The position numbers were made by a program, and so were the translations under genes. From Dipteris shenzhenensis (lineage: Eukaryota; Polypodiophyta; Polypodiopsida; Gleicheniales): a DNA stretch of 64,000 bases. The stretch is from assembly GCA_047967505.1 (NCBI GenBank), contig CM106541.1. One strand, given 5' to 3'. This document shows, piece after piece, positions 33,874-47,340 of the stretch (position 1 is its first letter; every line of letters starts with the position of its first letter). The notes under the pieces are model-generated. The model was not told the DNA's origin, searched no databases, and saw only the letters and a program-made list of their open reading frames with translations.

Positions 33874-34066
33874 AGAAGTCCTTGGTGGTCTCTAAGCATG
33901 ATAATGGGACCAGGGATGATTTTTTAAGGTTAATTTCATTAAGGAGCAAAAATTTTATATTGGTGTCAAAAGTTTGTATTCCCTAATAAGAAAAAATGTT
34001 TGAAATATTCGCCAAGATTTGAAACTTTTATGTGAAAATTTTTAAAGTTTTTTTAGGAGAGTTTGT
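33874..34066 (-). repeat. Inverted copy of repeat family E with array sequence
   Basis: The minus strand reads GACCACCAAGGACTTC, TCATGCTTAGAG, AATCATCCCTGGTCCCATTA and TTCACATAAAAGTTTCAAA, equal to 5230-5400 reversed. It joins A3 directly, so two families meet head to tail here. Confidence 0.65.
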
Positions 34067-34086
34067 GCTTTGAGAGTTGGTTTGAG

Positions 34087-34652
34087 ACAATAGGGAAACT
34101 ATTTATAAACCCTATCCACCCCTGCATAAATCAATCAATGTCATTAGTAGTGAAGATCAACTTATAATTTCACCACAATCTTTGGGAGAATTATACCCAT
34201 ACTGTAATTAAGTAATAAGACTGGGTTGGTTTGAAGCATGAGAATGCGTGTTGGTGAAGAAGAACATGATCAGTGTGTAGACTAGTGGGCAGGTAGAAAG
34301 TGCGGGGAAGGGGTCTTTATCATGGATAGCATAGACAAAAATTAACCACACTAAATAGCCTTAGATGGTTTAAATAAAAGCGAAAGTACATTAGGAGAAC
34401 TAAGTAGAAAAATTACATAGTAAAATAGTGGCTTAAATTACATAAATAGTAGAATCAATTACCTAGTAAAATTGCATAGTGAAATAGAAAAAAAACATTA
34501 ACCAAGAAAAGTAAAAGTAAATAAGTAAAGAAACTAAAAAAACAAGGCGGGCAAATTCTAAGAAAGAGTAGAAAAAATAATAGAAAGATGAAATTTTAGA
34601 GAAAATAAAATACAAAATTAATTAGAAATTAAGGAAAAACATAAGAATACCG

Positions 34653-34703
<51 letters not shown>

Positions 34704-36040
34704 GTGTGTGTGTGTGTGTGTGTGTTTTATAAACTTGACAAGACCCCTTTCCATAGTGAAATGAAAACAATGTAGCTGAAAAGAAAGAGCAATTGTCATT
34801 AATGAAAAGTATTGAATGCTAAAGTTATCAAAAGGTCAATGACAGGTGGGCATAAAAAATTTTTAGAATGCACAATTTGTTCAAAAGGTTGCACTTTGAT
34901 AAGACGTCGCAAGCATCACTTTTATTGAAGAGGGGAGTCTGCATACCTTCCACCATCCAACAACAAGAAAAACATGGTGAGAACCAGTTAAACCTTAGTT
35001 GGGAAGACAGGTGTCATAAACACCCCTTCCTTGTTATCGGAGTCACAATAAGAATAAACCCTTAACCACTGACTTACAAAGCTAGTTGTAAAAAAGTATG
35101 AGTGCAAAGTTGTATGGAGTGTGTAGAATTAGGTTAAGAGAATTATGGGGTAATGAAGTGGAGGTGTAATGAAGAAATAGACATAATCATTGCAAAAAAA
35201 AGGGTGGATGAGAATTTAAGCTTAATGGACAAAATTAAAGTTATGAGCATATAGAAGGTAGGGAGAGAAAAAAAAGTTAGGAGAGACCATTTAAAAAACA
35301 TTGATAAAGAGGGTTTAAAAAGAAATATGACTATTTTAAAAGTTTCATAAAATTAGGAAAAAATGGAAAAGAAGGGAAAGGGAGAGAAGTGCTAAGTTTT
35401 TAGAAAGAATTTAAAGGGGTAAAAATAAGTATGAAGGAATGCAAAAGAAGGGGGAAAAAACGGGGGCATAACAAGGGGGGAGAAGAAATTCAAAGGTTTA
35501 ATTAAAATTTTAAAGAGAGGCATTTAAAAAGAAGAGATATAAAAAGGGGGTTATTAATAGGGGGGGGGAGAAGGGGGGTTATTAATAAGGGGAAAAATTA
35601 AGGGGGGTTATTAAAAAGGGAGGCGGGAGGGCATTATAGGAGAAAAGAAATTGTTAGGGAAAAAGAGAGTAATTAGAAGGGAATTAGAGAAAGGGGGAAA
35701 TGAAATAGCTATAGGAAATTAGGAAATTGAATAACTTGGGGGAAATTATAGCTAAAGGAAATTACGTGAATTGGAAAGATGGAAGGAGTTCTTTTTTTTA
35801 ATTTGCATATAAAAAGAGAGAGAGACTGAGAAAGCATGCAGGGGACCTGTGAGTCCATCAAGGGCTTGAGGTGATGGAGAGATCCCACACAGCGCTCGTA
35901 GGTTGTGTACGTGCAGTTGTCACAATCGAAACACCAATGAAAACGGGCAGGAAGAGCGAGGAGAAGAGGGCTGAAGCTATGGCAGCTGTAGTACAAACTA
36001 CTACTGAGGTTACAAGTAGTTTAGAGGCTTAGAGCACACG
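34087..36040. other. Purine-rich low-complexity block 1
   Basis: From about 34380 the plus strand is strongly purine-biased, with words such as AAAGAAATTAG and GGGGGGTTATTAATA. It includes the (GA)n(GT)n tract at 34654-34725. 35780-36040 is less biased and leads into the 2-kb tandem array. No coding region supported. Confidence 0.5.
34654..34725. repeat. (GA)n followed by (GT)n microsatellite
   Basis: About 47 bases of GA then 24 bases of GT without interruption. Confidence 0.95.
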
Positions 36041-37103
36041 AGTGCTACGAGTGTGGATAGCCAGGGCAACTAGGGCACCTTAGAATGGCTACACGAACCA
36101 CAAGGGGAAGTACAAGAAATGGAGATGGCTAAGAAGACTGGACTCAAAGGAGACTATAGAGCACAGGGATCAATAAGTATACTGGAGCATGGAAGGCCAA
36201 CGCATTCAGGTGGGAGCTTGGGAGAGAAGTGTATAGAGGTTGTTTGGGAAGCGGGAGAGCAAATAGGAGTTGAGTGAAAAGGTAGTAGGGGAGCGCAGAG
36301 AGTGAGGCAGAAATAGCTAGGTGAGAGGAGGGGGTAATTTATAGGGGAGGGATATCATACGTCGATGATAGGAAGGCAAGGGGTTGGGAGTCAGGATGAT
36401 GGAGGGCTAGGAGTCAGGTAGCTTTTAAGGGTTAGTTAAAAAATGAATTAATTTTAGGGAGTTTAATTACAAGGGGTTTAGGACTAGTTAGGGAGAATTA
36501 AGGGGTTTTAGGGTGGATTAGTGTATAAAGGTTTTTGAGAAGAAATAAGGGGGAATAGGGGGAACGTAGGTAAAAATAGGGGAAATAGTGAAAATAGGGA
36601 AAATTGAGGGGGAAATTTTTCACATAAAAGTTTCAAGTCCTGGCGAATGTTTCAAACATTTTTTTTAATTAGGGCATACAAACTTTTGACACCAATATGA
36701 AAATTTTGCTTCTTGACGAAACTAACCTTAAGAAAGCATCCCTAGTCCCATTATCATGCTTAGAAGACCACCAAAGCCTTTTTTTGTATGCCCATGGGGG
36801 ATGCATGGGATTGTATGCCCATGGGTGATGCATGGGAAAAACATGAAAATATGTCTTCTAAGCATGAGAATGGTACCTATGGGCATGATACTTTGCATGG
36901 CCCTGAAATTAGGTGAGGCTAAGGCCTTTGCAAGGTATCATGGCCATATAGTCCCATTTGCATGCTTGGAAGACCACTGAGGTAATGTTTTGTATGCCCA
37001 TGCATGATGCATAAGTAAAAACACGTAAATATGTCTTCTAACCATGAAATCATACTCAGTGGGCATGATAATTTGTGAAGTAATTAGTTTAGGTACAAAG
37101 TAT

Positions 37104-38046
37104 CATTGATACATTGATACATTCAATGAATTCAAAGCAGCAAATTGGAAGTACATGCTTGAAATTATAGTTTACAATACATCAAAACTAGACAGAACTC
37201 TTACAAAAAGAGGGAAAGAATGCTAATTTTTGACCATCCATAGGTTGCTTGTAAATTGAAGATCAGAAGAATGGCTTCAAGATGAGATGTGCTAGCCCCT
37301 TCATACTACATGGTGCTTGCTCACATTGCAAGCTCTTTGGCTCCTTAAGACTCATGCTTTCCTCCCTATTAACTTCCACATCCATTCTAGGGTGAAGGAG
37401 CACCAAAGTAAGTGTTTATCATGTCCTGCATTATTTCATCCTCATTTAGTGCATGGAAAAAATGGATCCTACTTGTCAAAATTGTTGAAAATTCTCTGTT
37501 CCATTGGTATGTTTGTCAAGAACCTCTTTAGAAATATACCAGAGGTGATAATTCTATTGATAAAGGCATCAATAAAATGCTTTATGGATAGGACTTTGTA
37601 TACTAGATTTTGTGATCCAAAGAGTGTTAAGGTACCTCCTCATTTAAATGTACGGTTTGCACATTGTGATACCATTTACATGACCTCCCCCCCCCCCATC
37701 GCCCCTATTTTGCCCAAAAAATAGTGATTGGGACCTCTCAAATTTTAATTTTGAATTTGTCATTAGACCCTCATTAGATAGAGCATGAAAATTCAAGAGC
37801 ATTTTTGTTTTTTACACCTTCTCATTCTCAGGTGCAGTTTGCAAGTTATGATGCTTTTTGTATTAGCTCCCATCCCTATTTTGCCAAAGAAATAGTGTTG
37901 GGGCTTCTCAAATATCAAATTTGAATCCATCATTGGGATAAGTATGAACAAAGCAACATTTTTTTTTTTAACACCTCCTCATTCCAAGGTATGGTTTGCA
38001 AGGTACAATGCCTTTTATGTTGGTTCCCTCTTCGATTTTTCACCTC
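37104..38046 (+). repeat. Repeat family B, copy B2
   Basis: Inside unit 1 of the 2-kb array; compared with B1 it has lost short segments near 37324 and 37456 (the CCTCCTCTTCAATGC part). Confidence 0.75.
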
Positions 38047-39123
38047 AGTGCTACGAGTGTGGATAGCCAGGGAACCTTAGAATGGCCGCACGAACCACGA
38101 GGGGAAGTACAAGCAATGGAGATGGCTAAGAAGACTGGACTCAAAGGAGACTATAGAGCACAGGGATCAATAAGTATACTGGAGCATGATTCGGGTGGGA
38201 GCTTGGGAGAGAAGTGTATAGAGGTTGTTTGGGAAGCGGGAGAGCAAATAGGAGTTGAGTGAAAAGGTAGTAGGGGAGCGCAGAGAGTGAGGCAGAAATA
38301 GCTAGGTGAGAGGAGGGGGTAATTTATAGGGGAGGGATATCATACGTCGATGATAGGAAGGCAAGGGTTTGGGAGTCGGGGTGATGGAGGGCTAGGAGTC
38401 AGGTAGCTTTTAAGGGTTAGTTAAAAAATGAATTAATTTTAGGGAGTTTAATTACCAGGGATTTAGGACTAGTTAGGGAGAATTAAGGAGTTTTAGGTTG
38501 GATTAGTGTATAAAGGTTTTTGAGAAGAAATAAGGGGGAATAGGGGGAACGTAGGTAAAAATAGGGGAAATAGTGAAAATAGGAAAATTTGAGGGGGAAA
38601 TTAGGGAAAATTGAGGGGGAAATTTTTCACATAAAAGTTTCAAATCCTGGCGAATGTTTCAAACATTTTTTTTTATTAGGGCATACAAACATTCGACACC
38701 AATATGAAAATTTTGCTTCTTGACAAAACTAACCTTAAGAAATCATCCCTAGTCCCATTATCATGCTTAGAAGACCACCAAAGCCTTTTTTTGTATGCCC
38801 ATGGGTGATGCATGGGATTGTATGCCCATGGGTGATGCATGGGAAAAACATGAAAATATGTCTTCTAAGCATGAGAATGGTACCTATGGGCATGATACTT
38901 TGCATGGCCCTGAAATTAGGTGAGGCTAAGGCCTTTACAAGGCATCATGGCCATATAGTCCCATTTGCATGCTTGGAAGACCACCGAGGTAATGTTTTGT
39001 ATGCCCATGCATGATGCATGGGTAAAAACACGTAAATATGTCTTCTAACCATGAAATCGTACTCAATGGGCATGATAATTTGTGAAGTAATTAGTTAAGG
39101 TTATTTCAAGGCCCCTACAAAGT

Positions 39124-40127
39124 ATCATTGATACATTGATACATTCAATGAATTCAAAGCAGCAAATTGGAAGTACATGCTTGAAATTATAGTTTAGAAT
39201 ACATCAAAACTACGCAAACTCTTACCAAAAGAGGGAAAGAATGCTAATTTTTGACCATCCATAGGTTTCTCGTAAATTGAAGATCAAAAGAATGGCTGCA
39301 AGATGAGATCTGCTAGCCCCTTCATACTACATGGTGCTTGCTCACGTTGCAAGCTCTTTGGCTCCTTAAGACTCATGCTTTCCTCCCTATTAACTTCCAC
39401 ATCTTTTTCTCTTTCATTCTAGGGTGAAGGAGCACCAAAGTAAGTGTTTATCATGTCCTCCATTATTTCATCCTCATTTAGTGCATCCTCCTTTTCAATG
39501 CAATACTCGGTTATTGGATAATCCATATATGATGACAAAACATGGAAAAAATGGATCCTACTTGACAAAATTGTTGAAAATTCTCTGTTCCATTGGTATG
39601 TTTGTCAAGAACCTCTCTAGAAATATACCAGAGGTGATAAATCTATTGATAAAAGCATCGATAAAATGCTTTATGGATAGGACTTTGTATACTAGATTTT
39701 GTGATCCAAAGAGTGTTAAGGTACCTCCTCATTTAAATGTATGGTTTACAAGTTGTGATACCGTTTACATGACCTCCCCCCCCCCATCCCCCCTATTTTG
39801 CCCAAAAAATAGTGATTGGGGCCTCTCAAATTTTAATTTTGAATCTGTCATTAGACCCTCATTAGATAGAGCATGAAAATTCAAGAGCATTTTTGTTTTT
39901 TACACCTCATTCTGAGGTGCAGTTTGCAAGTTATGATGGTTTTTGTATTAGCTCCCATCCCTATTTTGCCAAAGAAATAGTGTTGGGGCTTCTCAAATAT
40001 CAAATTTGAATCCATCATTGGGATAAGCATGAAAAAGCAACATTTTTTTTTTTTACACCTCATTCCAAGGTATGGTTTGCAAGGTACAATGCCTTTTGTG
40101 TTGGTTCCCCTTTCGATTTTTCACCTC
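39124..40127 (+). repeat. Repeat family B, copy B3
   Basis: Inside unit 2 of the 2-kb array and closer to B1 than B2 is, keeping the CATCCTCCTTTTCAATGC part. Confidence 0.75.
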
Positions 40128-40735
40128 AGTGCTACGAGTGTGGACAGCCAGGGTAGCTAGGGCACCTCAGAAGAGCCTCAGAATGGCCGCACTAACCAGG
40201 AGGGGAAGTACAAGCAATGGAGATGGCTAAGAAGACTGGACTCAAAGGAGACTATAGAGTGTAGGGAGCAAAAGTATACTGGAGCATGGAAGGCCAATGC
40301 ATTCAGGTGGGGGCTTGGGAGAGAAGTGTGTAGAGGTTGTTTGGGAAGTGGGAGAGCAAATAGGAGCTGAGTGAGAAGGTAGTAGGGGAGCACAGAGAGT
40401 GAGGCAGAAATAGCTAGGTGAGAGGAGGGGGTAATTTATAAGGGAGGGATATCATAGGTCGATGATAGGAAGGCAAGGGGTTGGGAGTCGGGGTGATGGG
40501 GAGCTAGGAGTCAGGTAGCTTTCAAGGGTTAGTTAAAAAATGAATTAATTTTAGGGATTTTAATTACAAGGGGTTTAGGACTAGTTAGGGAGAATAAAGG
40601 GGTTTTAGGGTGGATTAGTGTATAAAGGTTTTTGAGAAGAAATAAGGGGGAATAGGGGGAACATAGGTAAAAATAGGGGAAATAGTGAAAATAGGGAAAA
40701 TTGAGGGGGAAATTAGGAAAAATTAGGGGAAAATA

Positions 40736-41225
40736 GGGGGGAGTAGGGTAAATTAGTGAAACATAGTAAAAAAATAGAAAATCATAAAAATTTAAGGAGG
40801 GGTAATTAGGGGGGTTAGAAATTAAATAAGTAGATTAACTCAAGGGTGTCAGAATTTTAAAAAGAAATTGGACAAAAGGTTAAAAAAGGTTAAAGAAGAA
40901 AATAATTAAAAGAAATTAGGAAAAAAAAGGAAGAAGTAAATAGAAAAGTGAGCCCAAATTGGAAAACATCTTTAGGTAAAAATAGCAAAAAATGAAAAAA
41001 ATTGAAAAGAAATTAGAAATTTTTAGAAAAAAATTTAAAATACTTAAGAGGGAAAAAGGAACGAAGAAACTAAGAAAACATTTAATGAGGGAGAACTAAG
41101 CAAACATTTAAGGATAAAAAAGGTTAGGGAGTGTAAATGAGAGAGAAAGCACTAAGAGTGTAAGTGTAAGAAGGGGGGGGGGAAGGAAAAAATGTAAAGT
41201 AATTGTTACCGAAAAAATGAATAGG

Positions 41226-41227
<2 letters not shown>
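40736..41227. other. Purine-rich low-complexity block 2
   Basis: Runs of AAATTAGG, GGGGG and AAAAA words on the plus strand without coding content, leading into a long GT tract. Confidence 0.5.

Positions 41228-41287
<60 letters not shown>
41228..41287. repeat. (GT)n microsatellite
   Basis: Sixty bases of uninterrupted GT, followed by TTTATATATATAG. Confidence 0.95.
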
Positions 41288-41289
<2 letters not shown>

Positions 41290-42764
41290 ATATATATAGT
41301 TGCTTAGGGGTATTGATGGTAAATAAAAGCTTGTATGTTGAGTAATATTGTATGATTCATGCTTATTTATGCATTAAGAAATGTATGTAAAGGTTTAACC
41401 TATCTTGCTTCTTTATGGAGAATTTTGTTATACATCATTGCATTTATATTACCCCTCCCTTGCCCCCATCTTTGGCTTCTCTACCCCACTCAACATGGTA
41501 TGAGGATTACCCCCTACAATGTGACATAACAAATTTATAATTCTACGTTAGTGCACTGTCCTTGCCAAAACTTATAACTTTACTTTAGTCTTGTTAGACT
41601 GCCCCCTTTTTTTACTTGTATATACTTTTAGGACATTTATAGAAGTATGTGTTCTTATGTAAACTTGTATTTCCTTTTTTAGGTATGGTTATAGATTTAC
41701 ATTAACTTAGTATGCAATATATAAAATTGAAAACACAAAAAAATATTTTTTTCTTTTTTTTAGTTCATTTTCCCATATTCTTATCAAAAGTATTTTATCA
41801 TACTCACCCCCTATTTTAAGAATCTTTTATCCAATAGTGTTGGACCACCCCGCCTGATTTTGTTGATAATTGAATTTGATAGGATACTCTAGGGATAAAC
41901 TAATGTAAGTTCCGCAAGACTGCTAGAATATCGACAATCGGAGACCTTGCCAAAATGGCCATCATCTCCCAAAATATGGAGGAAGCATGAAGGGAATGGA
42001 AAAATTTGGAAAAAAATACTATGACTAGAGCATATTTTCCTTGAAAATATAAAAACAATATATTATATCTTACTTGTGGCATTTGTGTCTCTTTTGGTAT
42101 ACATGCAAAATCTTTATGTAGTTCTAAGTCTCATTGGTATAAGTGATAACAAGTTGGGGAACACAAGCATTACCTATCTTCCCAGATGTTGCCAATTTTG
42201 TTCTAACAAATGGCTTTTTGTGAATGCTGATAGGTAAGTGGACCCTGACCTTGGAACCTGGACGTCCGCATGGATTCAACATTTTGTGCTATTCTTGTGT
42301 TCCTTTGTCAAATGCAATATTATTATAAATTCTTATAATTGTTCATGACTCTCCAAACTGTGGCAACTCTCAACATAGGATTCTTATATAAACTTTGTCA
42401 TTGTCTCAAGTATAACAATTTATCCATTTGATGGAATTAATTGTATGGTGCATTTATTGATGAGATTTTTAAATCTAAACACATACACTAATCTCCCAAT
42501 TAGCCTTTGGTCGGGCTAGTGTCATATAGTTAATTTATATGCAATGGCTAAATCTTTAGTAATGCTTAATTATTCCTTTAGTATTATTGGGATTTAAGCT
42601 TTAGTAATTATCCATATCTTCCTTGCAAAACCACTAGCTTCCTTCTCTAGTGAAGTTGGGCAACGTCATCAAATATCCCTATTCGTCCTTTGGGTACTCA
42701 GTGTATCCTCTCCTACTTCAAAGGTCCTGACTAAAAGTTCCTAGATTTCAAGAAACAATATTCC
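41288..42764. other. Unassigned AT-rich region
   Basis: No recognised gene or repeat copy elsewhere in the window. Confidence 0.4.
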
Positions 42765-43061
42765 TTGAAAAATACCCCTTCATCTTTCACTATTGCCTCT
42801 ATGAACAATTGGATCTCCCTACTAGTCCAGTGCAAGAAAGATCAACTTGACTTCTTGGAAGCCTTTAGCAAATTTCTAGTTTCTTTTCCCCTCATCGATT
42901 GTCAAGATGTACTCGATGTCAACTTCTACTTCTCTACCTTGATAGTGAATAAGCTCTTTGCTCTTAATGGTCTCCCTGCAACCCCCCTTGAAATAAAAAA
43001 CTCCCAAAAAATTATCAACCTTCTCTTAGATTTTGACCTCCTTGATCATGATGAAAAATAA
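42765..43061 (+). pseudogene. Unrecognised coding-like frame
   Basis: 98 codons from ATG at 42765, mixed composition with no low-complexity bias (for example WISLLVQCKKDQLDFLEAFS, then NSQKIINLLLDFDLLDHDEK). Reading past the TAA at 43059 the same frame stays coding-like for about 80 codons with a few stops, then meets the hairpin at 43313. This looks like a decayed exon or transposon gene whose family I cannot name. Confidence 0.3.
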
Positions 43062-43312
43062 GCCATGGACTCCTTAGGCTCTCAACCTTTTATAGCCTCT
43101 TTGTCCCTCAAAATTTGTTATCTCAAGCTTTCTGTGGAGCTATTCATCTCCTCCCTTCCTGCCAACTTGAACTAGATTCCCTTAGATTGGAGCATAAATT
43201 GTGGGATTTTGATCTTATCAACGATAGAGCCCCCTTATCGATTACCTCCTTAGCTCTCCTTTGAAGTGGTAGACCAGTGCAAAACCCACGCTTTACAATC
43301 CAAGCATCTCTT

Positions 43313-43354
43313 TGGTGAGGGGTAAGCTCCATATGGTGGGCTTACCCCTCACCA
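43313..43354. repeat. Perfect 15-bp inverted repeat at the edge of family C
   Basis: TGGTGAGGGGTAAGC and GCTTACCCCTCACCA (43313-43327 and 43340-43354) enclose 12 bases. The right arm overlaps the CTCACCATGTGGTCTTAC motif that precedes (CA)n tracts in this window. Confidence 0.8.
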
Positions 43355-46348
43355 TGTGGTCTTACCCTCCAGGTTGGGGGTGGGCCACACACACACACAC
43401 ACACACACACATTGAATTCACTTTTACACTCATTTATACACACACATACACCCTAACGCCTCTCCATACACTCATACAATTTAGTTTTTTCTATTTTTTT
43501 CTTTATTAACTTTTATTACGAATTATTTAGAGCTTCAACCCCTTACACTTTTCCCCCCCTTTCGCCCCCTGCCGCTCCCTCCTCCCCACACACACTCTCA
43601 CTTCCATTCTACACCATTTTCCCTATGATGCCAACTACTACACTTTCCTCCCTGCCCCCCCTCCCCCAATTTAATTTAATTACATTTTGTATATTCATGA
43701 ATAAATTAGAAACAAACCCCCCCTTTTTCCTTTTCCTCATAATGATGTTTTAATGAAAGTAGCTTGTTTTTTACCACCTCCATTATGCACTCTTACATAA
43801 TTTACTAAACATTTTCTAGTAGTATGCTTTGGGTTTATAAGCATGCTATGCCCATGCACTCTAATGCACATACACTTATAAGCCAAACTCCTTTGTTGCT
43901 TTAGACATCCTTAGGGACAAACCCCCCCTCTTAAATTTTGTATCCCCCTTTAGTTTTTTCCTTTTTTATATTAAAACTCCCCTTAATATTGTCTGGTTTA
44001 ACTAAATTTCCCTCTTTTAAACCCCCTTTAAAATGATGTTTTTAATTTTCAATTAACCCCTTTAATAAGGCCTCGTAATGTTAATAACAATAAACCCCTT
44101 TAAAAGAAACTACCCTCTAACTTATGCTACCCAATCACCCCTCACCTTACCACCCACTAGCCCTAACTACCCTTCCAACCCCTTGCCATGCCACCCAAAC
44201 ACAACTTCTTTTCATTCCTCCGTGCCTTGCATAACTTCCCCTCCACATTTTGGCATAGCTCTTCTTGATCGCCGTTATATGTTGGCTTCATGTTAAAGTG
44301 CTTCTACATTCTTTCAAAGACTTTGTAGTCTTTCTAATTCTCTCTAGATGCAATCGATTTCCCCTCCTTCATGGTTCTTCATGGTTCTTCTCTGGTACTC
44401 CATTTCTCACTTTGACCTCGCCCCGTGCTCATCTACTTGTCTATGCCTCTACTGCCCTTTAGCTTACAAGATACTGTAATCTATGGGTTGAACTCGTGAC
44501 TTGTTTTTTAATCTACGCTCTTCATTACTGGTGGCTGCCAACTATGGTTGCTACCTCTTGCTTGCTCTCTTCTTTCAAGCATTGCTCCTGCAATGTCGTA
44601 ATGGTGTCACCCTGCGAGTTTGCTTTTGACCACCTTCACCAGCTCTCCTTGCTCTTCACGGCTCCTTTTACAATCTTCTTTACATTTCTCTTTTCTACTT
44701 CGGCCTATGCTACCATAGTTTCACGTGGTGGTGTTGGCATTGCTCTACTGTTCCTTAGCCTCCTTTGTGCCTCTAGCCTCCATGGCCCTTAGGCATCTCT
44801 TCTTCCGTACTTGCCAATTTCTTCCCGTTACGTACTTGCTCTCCCAAGAGCTCCTCACTACCTTGATATTCTTAGCAAGCTTGATACACTATGGCAACCT
44901 CTCAAGTTGTCATCCTCACTTGCTATTCTACCCTTTCCTTTCTTGAAACATTTACTCTACTTCTTTTTCCACCTTGTTGACATTCGTCCCGTTTATCCCT
45001 TGCTCACACAGTTTCGACTCCTTCCTCATTAGGGGTCTTGGGGTGGCGTGTAGCTGCTCTCCTCCCCTTACAAAGATCATGTGGTTGCAAGTTGCATTCT
45101 ATATTCCTTTGACATATTTCTTTTGGTAAGTTTAGGCTTCATGGGAACACTACCTTTGATATTCTGCTCGGAAGTGGCACTATGCTTTTGCTAAACAAGA
45201 ATCTGGTGAAGGCCACCACACAAAGCTACTATAGTGTTGGCCTTGCTCATTGGGGATTGGCCGAGGTCACCGTGACCTATCCATACTCTTTATGCATTGC
45301 AGTCTCGGCTACATGAGAATTCACATTGTAATCTTTGTGCAACTCATCCCATGTCGAACATCATGACTTACTTGTAGGCATGATATTCCACAGCTAGCAT
45401 GCTAACCAATTCACGCTTCTTTTGTAGATACACATTACTTAGTTGCAATGAATTTCATGATTCACAGCAACTCTTTGCAGGCAAACTCATTTGTTTTCAT
45501 AGCTAACTAATTCTTCATTTAAGACCTTTTTAGTCCCTCATTTTTTTTTTGAACCCTTCTTACCTGCAACTTTCTTTTTTGACTTAATTAATTAATTAAT
45601 TGTATCTTTTCCTTCTTAATTTTTGTTTTAGTTTTTTACCTTTAAACCCTTCCCATTTGTGACTTGGTCTCTCTGGCTTATAGCCATTTATTCTTTGTCC
45701 TTTAGACAATATATATGATTATTTACTTATTTGAGTTCTTTTAATTGATCTTTTAAAACTTAGTCCCCCTCATAAATTTATCAAGATTTCCTTTTAAAAT
45801 ATTTTCGTGTTCCTTCATGTAATGTGCCTAGAGCTTGTGCTTTCCATTTTTTTCCATTATTACTTCAAATTATTTATTGTAAGTCTTTACTTTATTCTTC
45901 CTTACTTAGGCTATTAGTTATGGATTTGCTTTATGCATAGTATTTAGTATTGCATAGTATTTAATAATATTATTAATTTAAAAAATTTTCTATTTCTTTT
46001 GCTTTAATAAATTTTTTCTTTAAAAGAGTATGTAGACTTAACCCCTCATTTAACTCATTTAACTCAATTTTAGCACAAAAGGGTATGGACTACCCCCCTC
46101 GCCTAATAGTATTTCCATTAATTTGTTGTAGGTCCTATCTAATTTTCTAGTCCCTACCTTCACCTTCTGCCATTTAGGTTTTGTTTAAAAGAAATTTTTC
46201 TTAATTATCATTTAAACAACCTAATTGATATATTCAAACTCAATCAATTTCTTTTATAAAAAATTATTTATTTGTCTAATTAATTTATTTAGATAATTTC
46301 TACCTCACCTCACCATGCGGTCTTAGACTCCAAGTTGGGGATGGACCA

Positions 46349-46510
46349 CACACACACACACATTTATACTTTCTGTCACATAAATACACTCACACACACA
46401 CATATACTTATCACACACACACACACACATGCACACGTGCTACTTCAATATTTGAACACATAGACATACACACACACACACACACACACAGAGACACACA
46501 CACACACATG
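46349..46510. repeat. Cluster of (CA)n tracts in C1
   Basis: Several CA runs separated by short unique words; the equivalent in C2 is at about 61975-62135, with one longer run. Confidence 0.9.
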
Positions 46511-46771
46511 CATGCACACCCACACATACTTTTCAACAAACGTTTCAAATGTCTTACTTTTTTATGTGGATGCAGGGAGTTATCTCATTGATGGATGACT
46601 GACACAATTTTTCAAGCCCCAGCTTATTTTGATGTCCATACTCTATAATGGTATAGTGATGAGCTTGTATGAATTCTCGTGAATCTATACCTATTCATAT
46701 TCCTTCTCTTTAGCCATAAGATTATTTCAACATTTGTTTCTTATCTGGTATAGGAGGGACAGAGAGAGGGA

Positions 46772-46774
<3 letters not shown>

Positions 46775-46819
<45 letters not shown>

Positions 46820-46876
46820 AGGGGGGGGGATTATATTTTGAATTGCTATTTCTTTTTGTTTGAGGGGAATAGGAGG

Positions 46877-46917
<41 letters not shown>

Positions 46918-47154
46918 AATTGATAATGTTTTTTTTGTTTATGTGGGGAATAATCTTTGTTTATTTGTTTTGGGGGAGAGAGAGAAGTAATCTACATATT
47001 TTGAAATAATATTTTGTTTGTTTGTGTGAGGGTGTAGGTTAAAGGAGAGAGGGGGAGGGAGACAGAACAGATAGGGAAATAAAGAGAGGGGAGGGAGAAG
47101 GACGGGGTGGGACAGGCAGAGAGGGGGGAGGGAAAAAGAGTTGGAGAGAGCTAG

Positions 47155-47225
<71 letters not shown>

Positions 47226-47250
47226 AAGAGAGAGAGAGAGAGAGAGAATT
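46775..47250. repeat. Cluster of (GA)n tracts with G runs and (GACA)n in C1
   Basis: GA runs at 46775-46810, 46879-46914 and 47157-47248, the last containing (GACA)n. C2 has the equivalent at about 62400-62930 with different lengths. Serine-leucine frames on the minus strand are microsatellite artefacts. Confidence 0.9.
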
Positions 47251-47340
47251 GTGAAGAATGATTACTATGTTTGTTTATGGGTAAAATAAGAGAGGAAGAG
47301 AGCTATTGTTAATCAAATGAAACAGACAGGGACTATGGAG

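Larger units (their letters stand above)
36041..40735 (+). repeat. Higher-order tandem repeat, unit ~2.0-2.1 kb, two full units and a partial third
   Basis: AGTGCTACGAGTGTGGA starts a unit at 36041, 38047 and 40128 (spacings 2,006 and 2,081). Each unit is composite: a purine-rich 560-base segment with a GGAGATGGCTAAGAAGACTGG block; family E (about 36615, 38622); two ~180-bp array monomers (about 36745-37097, 38757-39120); and family B (37104-38046, 39124-40127). The third unit keeps only the purine-rich segment, then diverges near 40710. In unit 1 family B lacks about 40-60 bases that unit 2 has. Frames such as 37996-38262 cross the junction and are not credible genes. Confidence 0.85.

Noticed and set aside
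35709-35996. Minus-strand frame of 95 codons in the purine-rich block
   Set aside because: Composition follows the strand bias; no homologous frame or recognised domain.
37996-38262. 88-codon frame resembling a gene
   Set aside because: It spans the junction between two units of the 2-kb tandem repeat and is not kept in the other unit.
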